Shown in pieces: positions 59,119 to 64,000 of a stretch of DNA of 64,000 bases. Position numbers and translations under genes: made by a program. Position 1 is the stretch's first letter. Each line of letters starts with the position of its first letter. Under the pieces are notes generated by a model. That model was given only the letters and a program-made list of their open reading frames with translations. It was not told the origin of the DNA and did not search any database. Source of the DNA: Enterococcus faecalis_A (lineage in GTDB: Bacteria; Bacillota; Bacilli; Lactobacillales; Enterococcaceae); contig JBPDWA010000003.1 in NCBI GenBank assembly GCA_051295955.1, positions 62,001-126,000 of the forward strand, given 5' to 3'.

Positions 59119-62100
59119 ATGTTCAAGAAGAAAAGGTTTAGAAAAAAAGGTGCTTTGGGGGTTAGTATAGTCATACTATTAGCTATAATCATTAGTTCTA
59201 GTAAGTTTTTTTTCGCTTCTGAAATAACCGATAGAGGGTTTTCAGAGCCTCCTGCCAATATAAAATCGATTCAGATAGGGAAACTATTAGATATCAACGG
59301 TACTGGTGGGGAGTATCTTACTAGCTACAATTTGATGCAAATTTCGAGTAGTCAGAATGTAGTTAGTGGTTCATCACTTGTTTCTAAAGTTCCAATTGAC
59401 TTGTCTGACGATTTTGAAGCAAGTTTTTACGTTTACTTAGGAACTCATCAAAAAAATATGAATGATACCTCTGATGGTGCGACCTTTTTCTTAACGAATT
59501 CACCTAGAGGATCAAAGTACATCGGAATTGGCCAATATGGTTTGAATGCGTACTCACCAAATACGAATGACAACTCCTTGATTGCCGTAGAATTTGACAC
59601 ATTTTACAATAATAGTGGTTTTGTAAGTGATGAGGATGTAGAGTCTTGGGAAGATGAGTTGCTTGGAGATCATAACGGGTCTGATGCCGGACACGTAGCT
59701 ATTCGTACCCAAAATTCTTCAGGTGCCGTATCAAATCACTTAGCCGTGAAATATGGCACGGGGGATCGTCCGTTAGCAGACGGCAAGTGGCATCAAGTGA
59801 ACATTCGATGGAATTCAGCGCAATCAACAATAACAGTTAATTATGATGCTTTTTCAAAAGCAATAAGTGCAACTATTGATTTAGATTCCATTGGTATGAG
59901 TCATGGGGAACATGTTTATTTTGGGTTCTCAGGTGCTACTGGTAATGGAACGCCACAGGGAATGATTTTTACTAAGTTACCGACACAGGAATCTCCAGGA
60001 GTAAACGTCGATTATAAGGATGAAGCAAATAATCTAGTTCAAAATGACGAAGTCAAAGGGCAGATTGGTCAAGAAGTAAATATTGCTGTTAACAAATATT
60101 TAGGAAGTGACTATAAGTATGATAGAATTCGTACTTTAGCCAAAAATTCTGTGACCAATGTTGAACTTATAGCAACCAAACAAAATATTGAGGTTTATTA
60201 TATAAACGTGGGTGCTAAAAAACGTGTAATCGATGAAGCAGCAGTTAATATTAAAAGAGAGATTGATAATGACATTACCTTGAGTTCAGCTGAGAAGACA
60301 GCGCAAAAAAATGCCATTGATGAAGTTGCGTTAAATGCCAAAAATGCTATTAATCAAGCGGAAACCAATGATGCGGCTGAACAAGCGAAAACAGCAGGAA
60401 TCGAAGCTATTAATAATCAACATCAGACTGGCAAGCCAATAGCAGAACAAAAACAAGATGCCAAAAATGCCATTGATGCAGAAGCTGTACGTGTCAAAAC
60501 CGAAATTGACAATAATAACACTCTGACCGCTACTGAAAAGACCAACCAAAAAAATAACGTGGATCAAGAAGCTGCTAATGCGAAGACGGCTATTGACAAC
60601 GCCACAACGGCCGATACGATTAATCAAGCAGAAAACAGCGGAAAAGAAGCGATCAATAACCAATATCAAGCAGGCAAATCAATAGCGGAACAAAAGCAAG
60701 ATGCCAAAAATGCCATTGATGCAGAGGCTGCTCTTGTGAAAACGGCCATTGACAATGATGACACTTTGACTGCTACTGAAAAAACTAACCAAAAAAATGG
60801 TGTTGACCAAGAAGTGGCCAATGCGAAAACAGCCATTAATAATGCCACAACAGCTGATACGATCAGGCAAGCTGAAACCAACGGAAAAGAAGCCATCAAC
60901 AATCAATACCAAACGGGCAAATCAATAGCAGAACAAAAACAAGATGCCAAAAATGCCATTGATGCAGAAGCTGCTCGTGTGAAAGCGGCTATTGACAATG
61001 ATGTCACTTTAACAGCTGCTGAAAAAACCAATCAAAAAAATGGTGTAGATCAAGAAGCTGCGAGTGCAAAAACAGCCATTGATAACGCGACAACTGCTAA
61101 CGGAATCAAGCAAGCAGAAACTAATGGTAAAGAAGCCATCAATAATCAACATCAAGCCGGCAAATCAATAGCAGAACAAAAACAAAATGCCAAAAATGCC
61201 ATTGATGCAGAGGCTGCTCGTGTCAAAACTGAAATTGACAATGATGACACCTTAACAGCTGTAGAAAAAAACAATCAAAAAAATAATGTGGATCAAGAAG
61301 TAGCCAATGCAAAAACGGCCATCAATAATGCCACAACAGCCGATACGATCAAGCAAGCAGAAACAAACGGAAAAGAAGCCATCAATAATCAACATCAAGC
61401 CGGCAAGTCAGTATCAGAACAAAAGCAAGACTCAAAAAATGCGATCGATGAAGAAGCTGCTCGAGTGAAAACGGAAATCGATAATGATACAACTTTGACA
61501 GCTGACGAAAAAACCAACCAAAAAAATAACGTAGATCAAGAAGCTGCGAATGCGAAAACAGCGATTGATAACGCGACAACTGCTACTGGCATCAATCAGG
61601 AAAAACAGTGGACGAACAAAAACAAGATGCCAAAGCTGCGATCGATGAAGAAGCTGCTCGAGTGAAAACGGAAATCGATAATGATGCCACCTTAACAGCT
61701 GATGAAAAAACCAACCAAAAAAATAACGTAGATCAAGAAGCTGCGAATGCGAAAACAGCGATTGATAACGCGACAACTGCTACTGGCATCAACCAAGCAG
61801 AAACCAACGGAAAAGAGGCAATTAATAATCAGCATCAAACAGGAAAAACAGTAGACGAACAAAAACAAGATGCCAAAGCTGCGATTGATGAAGAGGCCTC
61901 TCGAGTGAAGACGGAAATTGATAACGATGCTACTTTGACAGCTGATGAAAAAACCAACCAAAAAAATAACGTTGATGAAGAAGCAGCAAAAGCCAAAGAT
62001 GCCATCGATAACGCCTCGAATGCTGGTGGAATTAATCAAGCAGAAACCAACGGAAAAGAAGCGATTGATAACCAACATGAATCAGGAAAAACAGTGGACG

Positions 62101-63434
62101 AACAAAAACAAGATGCCAAAGATGCGATTGATGAAGAGGCCTCTCGAGTGAAGACGGAAATTGATAACGATGCTACTTTGACAGCTGATGAAAAAAATAA
62201 CCAAAAAAATAACGTTGATGAAGAAGCAGCGAAAGCCAAAGATGCCATCGATAATGCTGGCAACGCTGAAGCTGTGAAACAAGCAGAGACGGATGGAAAA
62301 GAAGCGATTGATAACCAACATCAATCAGGAAAAACCGCTGAGGATCAAAAACAAGATTCAAAAACAGTCATCGATGAAGAAGCAGCTCGTGTTAAAACGG
62401 AAATTGATAATGATGCTACCTTGACGGATGATGAAAAAACCAACCAAAAAAATAACGTTGATGAAGAAGCAGCGAAAGCCAAAGATGCCATCGACAATGC
62501 TGGCAACGCTGAAGAAGTTAAACAAGCAGAAACCAACGGAAAAGAAGCGATCAACGATCAGCATCAATCAGGAAAAACCGTTGACGAACAAAAACAAGAC
62601 GCAAAAGGAGCGATTGATGAAGAAGCAGCACGCGTAAAAGAGGAAATTGCCAATGATACTTCTTTGACAGAAGACGAAAAAAATCGTCAAAAGGACGGCG
62701 TTGATGAAGAAGCAGCGAAAGCCAAAGATGCCATCGATAATGCTGGTAGCGCTGAAGCTGTGAAACAAGCAGAAACGGATGGAAAAGAAGCTATCAATAA
62801 TCAACATCAATCGGGAAAACCGATGGACGAGCAAAAACAAGAAGCTAAAGATGCGATTGATGAAGAAGCAAAACGAGTAAAAGAAGAAATTGACAAAGAT
62901 TCAACCTTAACAGAAGACGAAAAAAATCGTCAAAAAGAAGCTGTTGATGAAGAAGCAGCGAAAGCCAAAGATGCAATTGATAAGGGAACTTCTACTGCTA
63001 CCATCAAACAAGCAGAAAATGACGGAAAAGAAGCCATCAATAATCAACACCAACCAGGAAAAACCGTTGATGAGCAAAAACAAGATGCAAAAAATGTGAT
63101 TGATGAAGAAGCAGCACGAGTAAAAGAAGAAATTGACAAAGATCCGAACTTATCAGAAGACGAAAAGAACCGTCAAAAAGAAGCCGTTGATCAAGAAGCA
63201 GCAAAAGCCAAAAAAGCCATTGATAACGGGAAAGACGCTGAATCTGTAAGCCGAGCGAAGTTGGCAGGTATCAAAGCAATTAGAGCGCAACATCAAAGCC
63301 AAAGCCAAGCGAAAGGTGGTCTTGCGGCACTATTACCGCAAACAGGTGTTAAAGCTTCCGTTTTTGCTATTACTTTAGGTTTAATAGTCTTTTTAGGAAC
63401 AACATTGTTTTGCTTTAAAAAGAAATTAGATTAA
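59119..63434 (+). pseudogene. LPQTG-anchored surface adhesin (L-type lectin + 13 repeats), frameshifted
   Basis: A very large cell-wall protein split into two frames (59119-61665 and up to 63434). Start ATG 59119 is seven bases after GGAGG. A basic signal peptide (residues 1-36) precedes an L-type lectin-like domain (about 45-295: DGATFFLTNS, IAVEFDTFYN, AGHVAIRTQ, GKWHQVNIRWN). Next come thirteen 81-residue tandem repeats (from about 60226), each with AxDxEAxRVKxEID, LTxxEKxxQKxxVDxEA and QAExxGKEAI. The protein ends with LPQTG, a hydrophobic helix and KKK, a sortase signal. Between repeats six and seven, 46 bases are missing, which shifts the frame and causes a stop at 61663-61665. The rest is intact. 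A working protein would be about 1,450 residues. The truncated form lacks its anchor and would be secreted. Confidence 0.88.
60226..63320 (+). repeat. Thirteen tandem 243-bp coding repeats
   Basis: The motif encoding A-I/V-D-A/E-E recurs with GATGCA or GATGAA ending at 60237, 60480, 60723, 60966, 61209, 61452, 61649, 61892, 62135, 62378, 62621, 62864 and 63107. The spacing is exactly 243 bases except once (197 = 243 - 46). Each unit encodes 81 residues predicted to form a helical, DUF1542-like stalk. Early units read AIDAE, later ones AIDEE, so there are two sub-families. Many minus-strand open frames here are shadows of the repeats. Confidence 0.93.
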
Positions 63435-63479
63435 AAATAGGTAGAAAAAGTTCTTGATGTAGAACTTTGAACAGAAAAG

Positions 63480-63513
63480 CAGGGTCAAAGCTGATAGCTT
63501 GAACCCTGTTTTT
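63480..63513 (+). terminator. Terminator after the adhesin
   Basis: CAGGGTCAAAGCT (63480-63492) pairs with AGCTTGAACCCTG (63496-63508) with small mismatches, then TTTTT. Confidence 0.8.
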
Positions 63514-63944
63514 CTTGCCCAAAAACGAAAATCATCTAAAGATAGTCGTTCCCAACGGGATAAAATTATTTATTCGTTCCTTCGTAGACGCCATTGATAT
63601 ATTTAATGACCCTAGAGGTAAAGACGAACAAATCTTTGTGATTGTCAACAATGTGTCAGATGTTAACCGTACTGTACAAAATGTCCCTGTTGTAGCAACC
63701 TGCAATGTAGCAAATTCAAGGCTAGGATGATTGTTCACATGCTTTATTTATAACACTTTACTACTTTTTAGAATGAATCAACACTAGTAAAAAGACACAG
63801 TTTTTGTTCCCAAAATTAGAAGCCGCCAAAAATAATTATTATTGATTATTAAAAAACGAATGGTTCATTTAACTGGATTTTTACACTTAAGCAGACTTTG
63901 AAGGGAGTCTAAGCAAAAAAATTATCAGTTAGGCAGGAGCTTGA
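63514..63944. other. Unassigned region after the adhesin
   Basis: Open frames exist on both strands (63515-63730 plus, 63532-63738 minus), about 70 codons each. Neither has a good ribosome site or a product I recognise. They may be part of a decayed mobile element or chance. Confidence 0.25.
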
Positions 63945-63959
63945 AAATATGTTAAAATG
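63945..63959 (+). promoter_or_regulatory. Extended -10 promoter at the window end
   Basis: ATGTTAAAAT (TGn plus TAAAAT) near 63950 with a weak upstream TTGAAA or TTAGGC. It would drive a transcript leaving the window, whose gene is not visible. Confidence 0.35.
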
Positions 63960-64000
63960 CAGTGAAACATCAGCTTTCTTTCGGGGGATGGTTTTTGCTG

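Noticed and set aside
60331..62840. Many long minus-strand open frames rich in Phe/Ile/Ser opposite the adhesin repeats
   Set aside because: They recur with the 243-base period and mirror the plus-strand codons. They lack ribosome sites, so they are shadows of the repeats.
60226..63320. Regularly spaced repeats that could suggest a CRISPR-like array
   Set aside because: The unit is 243 bases, coding and diverged throughout, with no short direct repeats and unique spacers.
1..64000. tRNA, rRNA, intact transposase genes, integrases, phage genes or attachment sites
   Set aside because: Looked for and not seen. Apart from the decayed islands the window is ordinary chromosomal backbone.

Overview
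The window is the chromosome of a low-GC Gram-positive lactic acid bacterium, most likely Enterococcus or a close relative (Vagococcus, Melissococcus, Tetragenococcus). The clues are ireB-ruvX-DUF1292, the walRKHIJ block, asd-dapA-RNase J2, luxS, a type B L31 gene, WxL-domain remnants and an LPQTG surface protein. Species is not asserted. No rRNA, tRNA, CRISPR array or intact insertion sequence was seen.

Layout. 0-6.6 kb: aspB-asnS, an unrecognised disordered protein, murC, a hotdog protein and a Bax inhibitor-like membrane protein. 6.9-12.4 kb: a nuclease-helicase fusion, asparaginase, a YajQ-family protein and a YitT-type membrane protein. 12.5-16.6 kb: fba, murA-rho, rpmE2. 16.6-19.9 kb: a looser stretch with csbD, two decayed genes (acetyltransferase, ABC permease), a nitroreductase and luxS. 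20-31 kb: asd-dapA-rnjB, amaP-DUF2273, ogt, a metallophosphatase with an apparent ATA start, yutD-HAD-TIGR01906, DUF1836-degV. 31.5-37.1 kb: the walRKHIJ cell-wall stress operon. 37.3-40.4 kb: a permease/TIGR03943 pair behind a palindrome, then ireB-ruvX-DUF1292.

40.6-41.8 kb holds the most striking item. A PlcR/Rgg-like HTH-TPR regulator is divergent from a 20-codon peptide gene that has its own ribosome site and terminator. The two are separated by a perfect 10-9-10 palindrome that carries overlapping promoters for both. This looks like a compact peptide-signalling (RRNPP-type) switch, and I do not recognise the peptide.

42-53.3 kb: rnhC, the rimP-nusA-ylxR-ylxQ-infB-rbfA operon with a leader hairpin, truB, ribF, and two overlapping SEDS-family (FtsW/RodA) genes. 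53.5-58.9 kb: two orphan LysR genes, then a gene graveyard of two WxL-protein tails and an ABC ATPase broken at three places. 59.1-63.4 kb: a large lectin-like surface adhesin with thirteen 81-residue repeats and an LPQTG anchor. It is split by an exact 46-bp deletion between ATCAATCA direct repeats and may be switchable by recombination.

Functionally the window is dominated by envelope and growth control (murA, murC, SEDS proteins, WalRK, IreB, DAP synthesis) and by the translation/transcription core (nusA-infB, rho, L31, asnS). Two accessory islands, near 17-18 kb and 53-64 kb, show gene decay and surface-protein turnover.
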